Source: Pseudomonas sp. BMS12
GTDB taxonomy: Bacteria; Pseudomonadota; Gammaproteobacteria; Pseudomonadales; Pseudomonadaceae
Length of the DNA: 64,000 bases
NCBI RefSeq assembly: GCF_001592875.1
Contig: NZ_LSOF01000002.1
Coordinates: 62,001-126,000 of the forward strand
Direction of reading: 5' to 3'
Part shown: positions 30,074 through 39,308 of the stretch, piece by piece
How the letters are laid out: each line of letters begins with the position of its first letter
Position numbering within the stretch: position 1 is the stretch's first letter
Position numbers and translations under genes: made by a program
Notes under the pieces: model-generated
What the model saw: only the letters and a program-made list of their open reading frames with translations
Database searches by the model: none
Told to the model about the DNA's origin: nothing

Positions 30074-31156
30074 ATGATCAACGACGCACTGCATCGCCTA
30101 CTGCTGGACAACCTGACCACCGCCACCATCCTGCTCAACGCCGAGCTGTGCCTGGAGTACATGAATCCGGCCGCCGAGATGTTGCTGGCGGTCAGCGGCC
30201 AGCGCAGCCACGGCCAGTTCATCAGCGAACTGTTCACCGAATCGCCAGAGGCGCTCAGCTCGCTGCGCCAGGCCGTCGAGCATGCCCACCCGTTCACCAA
30301 GCGCGAAGCCATGCTTACCGCGCTGAGCGGCCAGACGCTGACCGTCGACTACGCAGTGACTCCCATCCTCAACGCCGGGCAAACCCTGTTGCTGCTGGAA
30401 GTACATCCGCGCGACCGCCTGCTGCGCATCACCAAGGAGGAGGCGCAGCTGTCCAAGCAGGAAACCACCAAGCTGCTGGTCCGCGGCCTGGCCCACGAGA
30501 TCAAGAACCCGCTCGGTGGTATCCGCGGCGCGGCACAGTTGCTGGCACGCGAACTACCCAACGAAGGCCTGCGCGACTACACCAACGTGATCATCGAAGA
30601 GGCCGACCGCCTGCGTAACCTGGTCGACCGCATGCTCGGCTCGAACAAACTGCCGTCGCTGGCCATGACCAACATCCACGAGGTACTGGAGCGGGTCGGC
30701 AGCCTGATCGAAGCGGAGAGCCAGGGCAGCATCACCCTGGTGCGCGACTACGACCCGAGCATCCCGGATGTGCTGATCGACCGCGAGCAGATGATCCAGG
30801 CCGTACTCAATATCGTGCGCAATGCCCTGCAGGCGCTATCCGCACAGAGCGACCTGCGCCTGGGCCGCATCAGCCTGCGCACCCGCACCCTGCGCCAGTT
30901 CACCATCGGCCACACCCGCCATCGCCTGGTGGTGAAGATGGAGATCATCGACAACGGCCCGGGCATCCCGCCGGAAATGCAGGAAACCATCTTCTACCCC
31001 ATGGTCAGCGGCCGCCCGGACGGCACCGGTCTGGGCCTGGCCATCACCCAGAACATCATCAGTCAGCACCAGGGCCTGATCGAATGCGAGAGCCACCCTG
31101 GCCACACCGTGTTCTCGATCTTCCTGCCGCTGGAACAAGGAGCCCCACAGTCATGA
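30074..31156 (+). CDS. glnL: Nitrogen regulation sensor kinase NtrB
   Basis: The 360-residue cytoplasmic histidine kinase has an N-terminal PAS domain (residues 5-115). The phosphoacceptor is His141 in LAHEIKNPLGGIRGAAQLL, and the ATP-binding domain has NALQAL, DNGPGIPP and GTGLGLAI. It phosphorylates NtrC under nitrogen limitation and is switched to phosphatase mode by PII. The start is at ATG 30074 with ccagga upstream. It overlaps glnG by four bases. Confidence 0.95.
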   Translation: MINDALHRLLLDNLTTATILLNAELCLEYMNPAAEMLLAVSGQRSHGQFISELFTESPEALSSLRQAVEHAHPFTKREAMLTALSGQTLTVDYAVTPILNAGQTLLLLEVHPRDRLLRITKEEAQLSKQETTKLLVRGLAHEIKNPLGGIRGAAQLLARELPNEGLRDYTNVIIEEADRLRNLVDRMLGSNKLPSLAMTNIHEVLERVGSLIEAESQGSITLVRDYDPSIPDVLIDREQMIQAVLNIVRNALQALSAQSDLRLGRISLRTRTLRQFTIGHTRHRLVVKMEIIDNGPGIPPEMQETIFYPMVSGRPDGTGLGLAITQNIISQHQGLIECESHPGHTVFSIFLPLEQGAPQS

Positions 31157-32586
31157 GTCGCAGTGAAACCGTCTGGATCGTCGATGACGACCGCTCCATC
31201 CGCTGGGTTCTGGAAAAAGCCCTGCAGCAGGAAGGCATGACCACCCAGAGTTTCGACAGCGCCGACGGCGTGCTGAGCAAGCTGGCGCGCCAGCAGCCGG
31301 ACGTGATCATCTCCGACATTCGCATGCCCGGCGCCAGCGGCCTCGACCTGCTGGCGCGCATTCGCGACCTGCACCCGCGCCTGCCGGTGATCATCATGAC
31401 CGCGCACTCCGACCTGGACAGCGCAGTGGCCAGCTACCAGGGCGGTGCCTTCGAGTACCTGCCCAAGCCGTTCGACGTCGACGAGGCGGTTTCCCTGGTC
31501 AAGCGCGCCAACCAGCACGCCCAGGAACAGCAGAGCCTCGAGGCCCCCGCCGCCCTCTCGCGCACCCCGGAGATCATCGGCGAGGCGCCGGCGATGCAGG
31601 AGGTGTTCCGCGCCATCGGCCGCCTGAGCCACTCCAATATCACCGTACTGATCAACGGCGAATCCGGCACCGGCAAGGAGCTGGTCGCTCACGCCCTGCA
31701 TCGCCACAGCCCACGTGCGGCAGAGCCTTTCATCGCGCTGAACATGGCGGCGATCCCCAAGGACCTGATGGAGTCCGAGCTGTTCGGCCATGAGAAAGGC
31801 GCCTTCACCGGCGCCGCCAACCAGCGCCGCGGACGCTTCGAGCAGGCCGACGGCGGCACCCTGTTCCTCGACGAAATCGGCGACATGCCCGCCGATACGC
31901 AAACCCGATTGCTACGTGTACTGGCCGATGGCGAGTTCTACCGTGTCGGCGGCCACACCCCGGTCAAGGTCGACGTACGCATCATCGCGGCCACCCACCA
32001 GAACCTCGAATCCCTGGTGCAGGCCGGCAAGTTCCGCGAAGACTTGTTCCACCGTCTCAACGTCATCCGCATCCATATCCCGCGCATGTCCGATCGCCGC
32101 GAGGACATCCCCACCCTGGCCCGTCACTTCCTCGCCCGCGCCGCTCAGGAGCTCGCCGTCGAGCCCAAGCTGCTGAAGAGCGAGACCGAGGACTACCTCA
32201 AGCACCTGCCCTGGCCGGGTAACGTGCGCCAGCTGGAGAACACCTGCCGCTGGATCACCGTGATGGCCTCCGGCCGCGAAGTGCACATCGACGACCTGCC
32301 GCCGGAGCTGCTGACCCAACCGCAGGAACACGCGCCGGCCGCCAACTGGGAACAGGCCCTGCGCCACTGGGCCGACCAGGCCCTCGGCCGCGGCCAATCC
32401 AGCCTGCTGGACAGCGCAGTGCCCGCCTTCGAGCGGATCATGATCGAGACCGCCCTCAAGCACACCGCCGGGCGCCGCCGCGATGCCGCCGTGCTGCTGG
32501 GTTGGGGTCGCAACACCCTGACCCGCAAGATCAAGGAACTGGGAATGAAGGTCGACGGCGGCGACGACGACGACGGCGAAGACTGA
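31153..32586 (+). CDS. glnG: Nitrogen regulation response regulator NtrC
   Basis: The 477-residue sigma-54 activator has a receiver domain with phosphoacceptor Asp55 (SDIRMPG). An AAA+ domain follows with Walker A GESGTGKE and the RpoN-contacting loop EKGAFTGA, then a C-terminal Fis-type helix-turn-helix. It should bind the GCAC-N7-GTGC sites before glnA and glnL. The C-terminus ends in an acidic run (DGGDDDDGED). The ATGA overlap with glnL shows coupling. Confidence 0.96.
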   Translation: MSRSETVWIVDDDRSIRWVLEKALQQEGMTTQSFDSADGVLSKLARQQPDVIISDIRMPGASGLDLLARIRDLHPRLPVIIMTAHSDLDSAVASYQGGAFEYLPKPFDVDEAVSLVKRANQHAQEQQSLEAPAALSRTPEIIGEAPAMQEVFRAIGRLSHSNITVLINGESGTGKELVAHALHRHSPRAAEPFIALNMAAIPKDLMESELFGHEKGAFTGAANQRRGRFEQADGGTLFLDEIGDMPADTQTRLLRVLADGEFYRVGGHTPVKVDVRIIAATHQNLESLVQAGKFREDLFHRLNVIRIHIPRMSDRREDIPTLARHFLARAAQELAVEPKLLKSETEDYLKHLPWPGNVRQLENTCRWITVMASGREVHIDDLPPELLTQPQEHAPAANWEQALRHWADQALGRGQSSLLDSAVPAFERIMIETALKHTAGRRRDAAVLLGWGRNTLTRKIKELGMKVDGGDDDDGED

Positions 32587-32607
32587 TCACTCCGCACGCT
32601 GAACCAC

Positions 32608-32632
32608 ACGGGCCCTCGGGCCCGTTTTCTTT
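32608..32632 (+). terminator. Terminator of glnLG
   Basis: ACGGGCC paired with GGCCCGT across a short loop, followed by TTTTCTTT, lies 22 bases after the glnG stop. Confidence 0.85.
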
Positions 32633-32650
32633 CATGCTGCGTATGCTTTT

Positions 32651-32676
32651 CGTGGGAGCGGCTTCAGCCGCGAAAG
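32651..32676 (+). repeat. REP-like palindromic element
   Basis: GTGGGAGCGGCTTCAGCCGC is a single REP-like sequence, almost identical to the left arm of the pair at 35069. It lies downstream of the glnLG terminator. Confidence 0.7.
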
Positions 32677-32856
32677 CTGTCCTGTGCCGAACGCCATAGC
32701 GCGACCTTTCCACACGACGTCCTGCACCACCAGCCATTGGCTGTCTTGCCATTGCCCCACCGGGCTATCCTCTGAACGAAAGGTCAATAAAATGGTGCCT
32801 CATGCGGGCCCGTCGCCGTCTTCTCGGCGCCCCTTTTCTTTTTCCATCAGGCTGCC

Positions 32857-35046
32857 ATGTCCTCATCGTTGAATGACACCTTGCGCCAGCTATGGGCGCG
32901 CGAGAAGTTCACCTACGGCGTACGGGTATTCATCGCCCTGGCCGGTGCCATGGCGCTGTGCTGGTACCTGGAACGCATCGAGTTCGTCATCCCGCTGTTC
33001 CTCGGCTGCATCGCCAGCGCCCTGGCCGAGAGCGACGACCACTGGCGCGGCCGCCTGCAGGCGCTGATCGTCACGCTGATCTGCTTCGCCGCCACCGCCA
33101 GCGCCGTGCAGCTGCTGTTCCCCACGCCCCTGCTGTTCGGCGCCGGCCTGGCCCTGGGCGCCTTTGCCATGACCCTGCTCGGCGGCATCGGCGAGCGCTA
33201 CGCGGCGGTCGCCTCGGCGACCCTGATCCTGGCGATCTACACCGCCATCGGCCTGGAACACCGTGGCGGCAGCATGGGCAGCTTCTGGCAGGAGCCTTTG
33301 CTGCTGATTTCCGGCGCCGCCTGGTACGGCGTGCTGGCCGTGCTGTGGGGGGCACTGTTCAGCCAGCAGCCGGTGCAACAGGCGCTCGCGCGAGTGTTCG
33401 ATGAACTGGGCACCTACCTGCGCCTGAAAGCCTCGCTGTTCGAGCCGGTGCGCAAGATCGACATCGAGGCCCGCCGCCTGGAGCTGGCGCGGCAGAACGG
33501 CCGGGTGGTGACGGCCCTGAACCTGGCCAAGGACATCATCCTCAACCGCATGAGCCGCAAGCGCAGCGGGCAGAAGACCAACCGCTACCTCAAGCTGTAC
33601 TTCATCGCCCAGGATATCCACGAGCGCGCCAGCTCCTCGCACTATCCCTACAACGCCCTGGCCGAGGCCTTCTTCCACAGCGACGTGATGTTCCGCTGCG
33701 GACGCCTGCTCAGCCAGCAGGGCAAGGCCTGCCAGGCGCTGGGCCGCGCCATTCGCCTGCGCCAACCGTTCGACTACAACGACAACAGCCAGGCCATGGC
33801 CGAACTCGATGCCTCGATGACCTACCTGCGCGAGCAGAACAACCCGGCCTGGCGCCGCCTGCTGCGCTCGCTCGGCGCCCTGGCCGGCAACCTCGCCAGC
33901 CTGGAGCGCAAGCTGACCAGCGCCAGCAACCCGGACGCCCTGGCCGACGAGCAGGACAGTGCCCTGCTCGACCGCTCGCCGCAGAACCTCAAGGACGCTT
34001 TCGCTCGCCTGCGCCAGCACTTCACCCCGACCAGCCTGGTGTTCCGTCACGCTCTGCGCCTGTCCATCGCCCTGCTCGCCGGCTATGGCCTGTTGCACTG
34101 GATTCACCCACAACAGGGCTACTGGATTCTGCTCACCACCCTGTTCGTCTGCCGCCCCAGCTACGGTGCCACCCGCCTGCGCCTGGTGCAGCGGGTCAGC
34201 GGCACACTGATCGGCCTGGTCATCGGCTGGGCGCTGATCCGCCTGTTCCCCGATCCACTGCTGCAATCGCTGTTCGCCGTGGCCGCCGGAGTGGTGTTCT
34301 TCACCAACCGGGTCGACCGCTACACCCTGGCCACCACCGCCATGACCCTGGTGGTGGTGCTCTGCTTCAACCAGATCAGCGACGCCTATACCCTGCTCTG
34401 GCCGCGCCTGGTGGATACCGTGCTGGGCACGGTGATCGCCGGCCTGGCGGTGTTCTTCATCCTGCCCGACTGGCAGGGGCGCAAGCTCAACCAGGTGCTG
34501 GCCAGCACCCTGAGCAGCAACAGCCGCTACCTGCAGCAGATCATGCAGCAGTATGAATCCGGCGCCCGCGACGACCTCAACTACCGCCTGGCCCGACGCA
34601 ACGCGCACAACGCCGATGCGGCGCTGTCCACCACCCTGTCCAACATGCTGCTGGAGCCAGGGCACTTCCGGAAGGACGCCGAAACCGGCTTCCGCTTTCT
34701 GGTGCTGTCGCACACACTGCTCAGCTACCTCTCGGCCCTCGGCGCACACCGTGCCAGTCTCGCCGACGATGCCAGCGATGCCCTGCATGACCGCGCCGTG
34801 GCGCATATCAGCCAGACTCTGGAAGCCATCGCCGGCAACCTACGCGATGGCCTGCCCGTGGCGGTGTATGACGAGCAGGATCAGACCCTGGCCGAAGAGC
34901 TGGAGCAACTGCCCGAGGAAATGGACGAAGGCCATCGCCTGGTGCAGGTACAGCTCGGCCTGATCTGCCGCCAGCTGGCGCCGCTGCGCACGCTGGTCGC
35001 GCACCTGCAGAAGCAGCCGCAGCAGGGCGACAGCAAGGCGGCTTGA
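32857..35046 (+). CDS. yccS: YccS-family inner-membrane protein (FUSC domain)
   Basis: The 729-residue protein has two clusters of membrane segments (about residues 20-165 and 400-540), separated and followed by soluble helical regions. This is the YccS/FUSC architecture also seen in aromatic-acid efflux proteins of the AaeB type. The N-terminal LWAREKFTYGVRVFIALAGAMA and the second-half HALRLSIALLAGYGLLHWIHPQ are recognisable family stretches. The substrate is not known for YccS. The gene stands alone between a REP element and a REP pair. Confidence 0.85.
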   Translation: MSSSLNDTLRQLWAREKFTYGVRVFIALAGAMALCWYLERIEFVIPLFLGCIASALAESDDHWRGRLQALIVTLICFAATASAVQLLFPTPLLFGAGLALGAFAMTLLGGIGERYAAVASATLILAIYTAIGLEHRGGSMGSFWQEPLLLISGAAWYGVLAVLWGALFSQQPVQQALARVFDELGTYLRLKASLFEPVRKIDIEARRLELARQNGRVVTALNLAKDIILNRMSRKRSGQKTNRYLKLYFIAQDIHERASSSHYPYNALAEAFFHSDVMFRCGRLLSQQGKACQALGRAIRLRQPFDYNDNSQAMAELDASMTYLREQNNPAWRRLLRSLGALAGNLASLERKLTSASNPDALADEQDSALLDRSPQNLKDAFARLRQHFTPTSLVFRHALRLSIALLAGYGLLHWIHPQQGYWILLTTLFVCRPSYGATRLRLVQRVSGTLIGLVIGWALIRLFPDPLLQSLFAVAAGVVFFTNRVDRYTLATTAMTLVVVLCFNQISDAYTLLWPRLVDTVLGTVIAGLAVFFILPDWQGRKLNQVLASTLSSNSRYLQQIMQQYESGARDDLNYRLARRNAHNADAALSTTLSNMLLEPGHFRKDAETGFRFLVLSHTLLSYLSALGAHRASLADDASDALHDRAVAHISQTLEAIAGNLRDGLPVAVYDEQDQTLAEELEQLPEEMDEGHRLVQVQLGLICRQLAPLRTLVAHLQKQPQQGDSKAA

Positions 35047-35068
35047 GCGATGGCAGGGCCAGCTTTTC

Positions 35069-35184
35069 TGTGGGAGCGGCTTCAGCCGCGAAAAGCCCTC
35101 CCTACAAAAGCGCTGCGCAGGGGGGACTCCTGGGCAGCACCTGAGCCGCCGAGCCATCGCGACTGAAGTCGCTCCCACAAAAAG
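35069..35184. repeat. REPIN: two inverted REP sequences
   Basis: TGTGGGAGCGGCTTCAGCCG at the left and its inverted counterpart (CGACTGAAGTCGCTCCCACA) at the right face each other across about 65 bases. This is the doublet form known as a REPIN, which is mobilised by REP-associated tyrosine transposases in Pseudomonas. No such transposase lies in this window. Confidence 0.75.
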
Positions 35185-35279
35185 CGCCTGAACTCCGAGC
35201 GACGCGACGACTACCCCTCAGGCACTGCAGCGCTTTCCGCTAGAATGCGCGCCTTCTGCGAACCTTCGAGGATCATCCC

Positions 35280-36464
35280 TTGCCCTTCTTCCCGGTCATC
35301 ATCATCGGCGCCGGCGCCGCGGGTCTGATGTGCGCGGCCAAGGCCGCCGCGCGTGGGCGCGGCGTGCTGCTGCTCGACCACGCCAACAAGCCGGGCAAGA
35401 AGATCCTCATGTCCGGCGGCGGGCGCTGCAACTTCACCAACATGTACTGCGAGCCGGGCAACTTCCTCTCGCACAACCCGCACTTCTGCAAGTCGGCCCT
35501 GGCCCGCTACAGCCAGTGGGACTTCGTCGAGCTGGTGGTCAAACACGACGTGCCCTACCACGAGAAGAAGCTCGGCCAGCTGTTCTGCGACCGCAAGGCC
35601 AGTGACATCCTCAACATGCTGCTGGCCGAGTGCGACGAGCACGGCGTCGACCTGCGCCTGGACACCAGCGTCGAACGCATCGCCAAGCTGGATACCGGCT
35701 ACGCCCTGCAAACCAGTGCCGGCGCATTCACCTGCGAGTCGCTGGTGATTGCCACCGGCGGCCTGTCCATCCCCACCCTCGGCGCCACCGGTTTCGGCTA
35801 CCAGGTGGCCAGGCAGTTCGGCCACAGCCTGCTGCCGACCCGCGCCGGCCTGGTGCCCTTCACCATCACCGAGCCGCAGCTCAAGGCACTGTGCACCGAG
35901 CTGTCCGGCACCTCGGTGGAGGATTGCGTGGTGAGTTGCAACGGTGTGAGCTTCAAGGAAAATATCCTGTTCACCCACCGCGGCCTGAGCGGGCCGGCGA
36001 TCCTGCAGATCTCCTCCTACTGGCAGCCGGGCGACGCCATCGAGATCAACCTGCTGCCACATATCGACCTGCCCGAGTGGCTGGCCGCCCAGCAGCGCGA
36101 ACGCCCCAACAGCGAGCTGAAGACCTTGCTGGCCGAGCTGTTCACCAAGAAGATGGCCACCCTGCTGGCCGAGCAGTGGTTCGTCAGCAAGCCGCTCAAG
36201 CAGTACACCGTGGCGGAGCTGGAGGCAGTGACCAACAAGCTGGCCGGCTGGAGCCTGGTGCCGGCCGGCACCGAGGGCTATCGCACCGCCGAGGTGACCC
36301 TCGGCGGCGTGGACAGCCGCGAGGTGTCGTCGAAGACCATGGAATCGCAGAAGTCAGCGGGCCTGTACTTCATTGGTGAGGTGCTGGACGTCACCGGCCA
36401 CCTCGGCGGCTTCAACTTCCAGTGGGCCTGGGCCTCGGCGCATGCGGCGGCGGAATACGTCTGA
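35280..36464 (+). CDS. FAD-dependent oxidoreductase of the HI0933/YhiN family
   Basis: The 394-residue flavoprotein starts with the dinucleotide-binding motif VIIIGAGAAGLMCA. It carries the family signatures GKKILMSGGGRCNFTN near residue 40, TGGLSIPTLGATGFGY near 160 and GEVLDVTGHLGGFNFQWAWASA near the end. The start codon is TTG at 35280, the only start that keeps the conserved N-terminus, with GAGGAT upstream. A -10-like TAGAAT lies near 35241. The reaction catalysed by this family is not settled. Confidence 0.88.
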   Translation: MPFFPVIIIGAGAAGLMCAAKAAARGRGVLLLDHANKPGKKILMSGGGRCNFTNMYCEPGNFLSHNPHFCKSALARYSQWDFVELVVKHDVPYHEKKLGQLFCDRKASDILNMLLAECDEHGVDLRLDTSVERIAKLDTGYALQTSAGAFTCESLVIATGGLSIPTLGATGFGYQVARQFGHSLLPTRAGLVPFTITEPQLKALCTELSGTSVEDCVVSCNGVSFKENILFTHRGLSGPAILQISSYWQPGDAIEINLLPHIDLPEWLAAQQRERPNSELKTLLAELFTKKMATLLAEQWFVSKPLKQYTVAELEAVTNKLAGWSLVPAGTEGYRTAEVTLGGVDSREVSSKTMESQKSAGLYFIGEVLDVTGHLGGFNFQWAWASAHAAAEYV

Positions 36465-36497
36465 GCGGCGCCTCTCGGAAGTCCCCCCGAACAGCTT

Positions 36498-37364
36498 CTA
36501 GGGCCTGGGTAGCAGCTCGATAAAGCGCCGCATCAACTCATGCATATCACCCGGCCAGCGCCCGGATACATAACTGCCGTCGCGCACCACCCAGGCCGGG
36601 CGACTGTCGCTCGGCGTGTCGCGGTGCAGGCCACTGGTCTTGCGCCAGTAGTCAGGGGCGTCCTTGGGCACATCGAGGAAGTCCGCGGGGCTTGCCAGCA
36701 GGCGCCCCACCTCGCCCTGCACACTCATGTACCCGCCCGGCTCTCCCGGCGCCTCGCAATAGGTGCGGTAATAGGCGCTGTCCCACCAGCGGCCGTAGAA
36801 GCGGGTCAGGTCCCAGGCGGTCTTCTCCATCTTCCAGGTCAGCCCGGTGGTCTTGCGCCCATGCAGCACCGAGCGGCCATCCGCGCCCCGGCTGCGCGCC
36901 GCCAGCAGCACGCCGTGGCAGACCGCCGCCACCGGCTTGTCAACGGTGAACCAGGCGGCGACGAAGGCTTGCAACGACTCGCTCTCCAGGTACTCGCGCA
37001 TGCCACGCGCCCAGTGTCCACCCGGTAGCACCAGGCCGACAAAGTCCTCCAGCCGAAGGCGCTCGTGGCGCAGCGGCTGCAGATAGTCCGGATCGCGCAG
37101 CATCTCGGCACAGGCCGCGCGCGCCTCGCCATTGGCTCGCAGCAACAGACCGAGCAGCTTCAGCCGGCGCAGGCCAGGCAGCAGGCCCCAGGCATCCAGG
37201 CCTTCGCCACTGATCATCTGCGGGTCCGGCTCCGCCGGCTGGCCATCCGGGGTGGCGAAGCACACCCGGTAGCCGGCCTGGCGGAGCAGGCGCCAGCTGA
37301 GTGCGGCCTCGCTGGGATCGTAGTCGCGGCGCGGCAGGGGAATCAGAACACAGGGGGCGGGCAT
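36498..37364 (-). CDS. DJ-1/PfpI-like class I glutamine amidotransferase-fold protein
   Basis: The 288-residue protein has the nucleophile elbow AVCHGV expected of the DJ-1/PfpI superfamily, preceded by the LVLPGGHWARGM loop. It is longer than simple DJ-1 proteins: the stretch around residues 180-288 (YYRTYCEAPGEPGGYMSVQGEV and on) is an extension. Relatives act as glyoxalases, chaperones or hydrolases, and I cannot choose among these. It is convergent with the flavoprotein gene. Confidence 0.75.
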   Translation of the reverse strand: MPAPCVLIPLPRRDYDPSEAALSWRLLRQAGYRVCFATPDGQPAEPDPQMISGEGLDAWGLLPGLRRLKLLGLLLRANGEARAACAEMLRDPDYLQPLRHERLRLEDFVGLVLPGGHWARGMREYLESESLQAFVAAWFTVDKPVAAVCHGVLLAARSRGADGRSVLHGRKTTGLTWKMEKTAWDLTRFYGRWWDSAYYRTYCEAPGEPGGYMSVQGEVGRLLASPADFLDVPKDAPDYWRKTSGLHRDTPSDSRPAWVVRDGSYVSGRWPGDMHELMRRFIELLPRP

Positions 37365-37440
37365 GGCGGGCGCTCTCGGCTAGCAGAGGCCAGACCATAG
37401 CAGCTCGGCGCAGGGCTCGACACGCCGTGAGCGCCAAGCC

Positions 37441-38334
37441 TCAGGGCCAGGGCTGCCAGTCCATCTGCTGGTGCAGGACTTCACCGACACGATCCAGCTC
37501 GCCGTTCTCCTTGAGCGCCCGCAACGCCGCACCGAAACGCCGTGCCACGGTAGCGCCAGCGTCGCTATCGGCAACCAGCCAGCGCGCCTGATAGTCCGCG
37601 AACGCGACCGCCTGCAGCTGATCGCGCAGGCCCAGGCGATCGATCTCGGTTTCGACATTGATCGGGGCCAGCACATAGCCCTGAATACGCCCGCGCATCA
37701 GGCGCTCCAGGCTACCCCGTACCGTGTTGCTGGGCAGTGCCGGGAAGCCGAGTGTCTCGGTATGGGCGCGGTCGGTTTCCACCCGGTAGGGATACGCCAG
37801 CGCTTCGAGTTCGGCGTGCTTGCCCACCACGGCCTGCAACTGTTCCAGGCGCCAGCTACGTCCAAGCAGAGGCGCCAGACGCGCCTGCTGCTGTCCACTC
37901 AGACCGCTGGCGGCCAGCGCCGAGTCACTGAGCAGCCAGCGTGGGTCCAGCAGTTGCTCACGGGTCAACGGCTGGCCACGCCGGCTATAGAGCGCGAAGC
38001 TGACCTGCCCCAGGGGCTCGGCACCGTAGCGCAGCCCCTCGGGCGCTTGCGGCAGGCCGATATAGGGAATCTGGATGTCCGCCTGCCCCTGACGCACCAG
38101 CAGCAGGGTGCGGGCGAACGGCAACACCCTCAGCTCCAGGCTGACACCTTCCAGCTGACGATCCAGCGCTCGCAACTGCGCCAGCAACAGACCCTCGCCG
38201 TCACGCTCGGCGAGCACCGGCAACTCCGCCACGGCCACCACCCAGCGCTCTTCCGCCAGCAGCGGTGCGGCCAGGCCGCAGAGCCCCAGCAGCAAGCAGC
38301 GCAGAGCCCTAGCGCAAGGTTTCGGCAATGGCAT
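37441..38334 (-). CDS. Periplasmic solute-binding-like protein (transporter substrate-binding family)
   Basis: The 297-residue protein has a signal peptide (ARALRCLLLGLCGLAAPLLA) and a type II periplasmic-binding fold like the amino-acid-binding family 3. The start at ATG 38334 is chosen because it places the signal peptide correctly; a longer reading adds 18 residues inside the HDOD gene. No permease or ATPase lies beside it, so it may be a sensor or orphan binding protein. It overlaps the HDOD gene end by 26 bases, which suggests co-transcription. Confidence 0.72.
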   Translation of the reverse strand: MPLPKPCARALRCLLLGLCGLAAPLLAEERWVVAVAELPVLAERDGEGLLLAQLRALDRQLEGVSLELRVLPFARTLLLVRQGQADIQIPYIGLPQAPEGLRYGAEPLGQVSFALYSRRGQPLTREQLLDPRWLLSDSALAASGLSGQQQARLAPLLGRSWRLEQLQAVVGKHAELEALAYPYRVETDRAHTETLGFPALPSNTVRGSLERLMRGRIQGYVLAPINVETEIDRLGLRDQLQAVAFADYQARWLVADSDAGATVARRFGAALRALKENGELDRVGEVLHQQMDWQPWP

Positions 38335-39166
38335 GAATGTCCGCCCGATGCTTGACCACCCACTCAAGCTCACCGTTTTCGCCAACAAGGTTCAGGGGTG
38401 CTGCCAGCTTGTGGTAGGCCGCCAACTCAACCAGCAGGGGCAGATCGGCTTCGGCATTGCGTTCGCGAATGGCATGGAACAATGCCAGGTTGACCAGATC
38501 GATCAGGTCCAGCCCATTGCCCTCGTTGTGCTGCCAACTACCGGCGGCGCGAATCACTCGAATGTATTCGTCATCCACCGCCCACTTCTTCAGCACGATG
38601 ATGCCCAGCGACTTGCTGTACTCGCGACAGAGTTTGTAATAGAGCTCGGCGGAGGGTATCTGCGCCTCGTCCTTGAAAGCGGACAGCACCGCCAGTGTGC
38701 CCACCTCGGCCAGCAGGCAGGCCAATAGCGCATGCTCCGGGGATACGCGCCCGAACAGCCGCGTCAGCATGGCGCAGGTTCCGGCCTTGAGCGTCAGGCG
38801 CTCCCAGGCATCCATGAACAGGCGTTTGTGTGCGGGGCTGTGCAGAGTGAACAGGCTCTTGATGCTGTGCACCATGGTGATGCGGTCCACCTCGCCCATG
38901 CCCAGCAGAGCGATCACATCCTGCAGTGTCTTGGGCGGTAGCGGATGACGATAGAGGGCACAGGAGGCATGCTTCATCAGCAACGCGGCGAGGGCCGGAT
39001 CGCGACTCACCAGGCGTGCCAAGGCTCCCGTACTGGTCTGCCCATCGCTCAGTGCGCGACGAATATCCAGCGTCAGGCTCGGCAGACTGGGCAGTTGCTC
39101 CTGCCCCTGCATCAACTGCGAGACCACCCGCCGATAGATCGAATAATCGGAATCCTCGACAACCAC
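38309..39166 (-). CDS. HDOD-domain signalling protein
   Basis: The 285-residue cytoplasmic protein has an HDOD domain (LPSLPSLTLDIRRALSDG, LVSRDPALAALLMKHAS, DVIALLGMGEVDRI) at about residues 20-220. It lacks a complete HD phosphodiesterase metal site, as usual for HDOD. Such proteins take part in signalling, often linked to cyclic-di-GMP, motility or stress. A GTG start at 39166 is preferred because GGAGG lies just upstream and the protein then begins VVVEDSDYSIYRR; an upstream ATG adds 26 unlikely residues. Confidence 0.8.
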   Translation of the reverse strand: MVVEDSDYSIYRRVVSQLMQGQEQLPSLPSLTLDIRRALSDGQTSTGALARLVSRDPALAALLMKHASCALYRHPLPPKTLQDVIALLGMGEVDRITMVHSIKSLFTLHSPAHKRLFMDAWERLTLKAGTCAMLTRLFGRVSPEHALLACLLAEVGTLAVLSAFKDEAQIPSAELYYKLCREYSKSLGIIVLKKWAVDDEYIRVIRAAGSWQHNEGNGLDLIDLVNLALFHAIRERNAEADLPLLVELAAYHKLAAPLNLVGENGELEWVVKHRADIHAIAETLR

Positions 39167-39263
39167 CGCGCACCTCCAGCCCCAGAAGGAGTGTAGGTGG
39201 CGACCGCCAGTATTACCCGCAACTCGATGCGTCGAGACAAGCAACGCCAGCCCAGATGCACAG

Positions 39264-39287
39264 AGGGCGGATCGCCGGATCCGCCCT
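39264..39287. terminator. Hairpin downstream of polyesterase gene 1
   Basis: A perfect 10-base stem (AGGGCGGATC / GATCCGCCCT) with a four-base loop lies 22 bases beyond the stop codon of the minus-strand gene. There is no T run, so it may be Rho-dependent or serve RNA stability. Confidence 0.45.
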
Positions 39288-39308
39288 CCTGATTACACGA
39301 GCCTGGTC

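Noticed and set aside
32890..34806. A minus-strand open frame of 638 codons
   Set aside because: It is antisense to yccS and has a Gln/His/Gly-rich translation typical of reversed high-GC genes.
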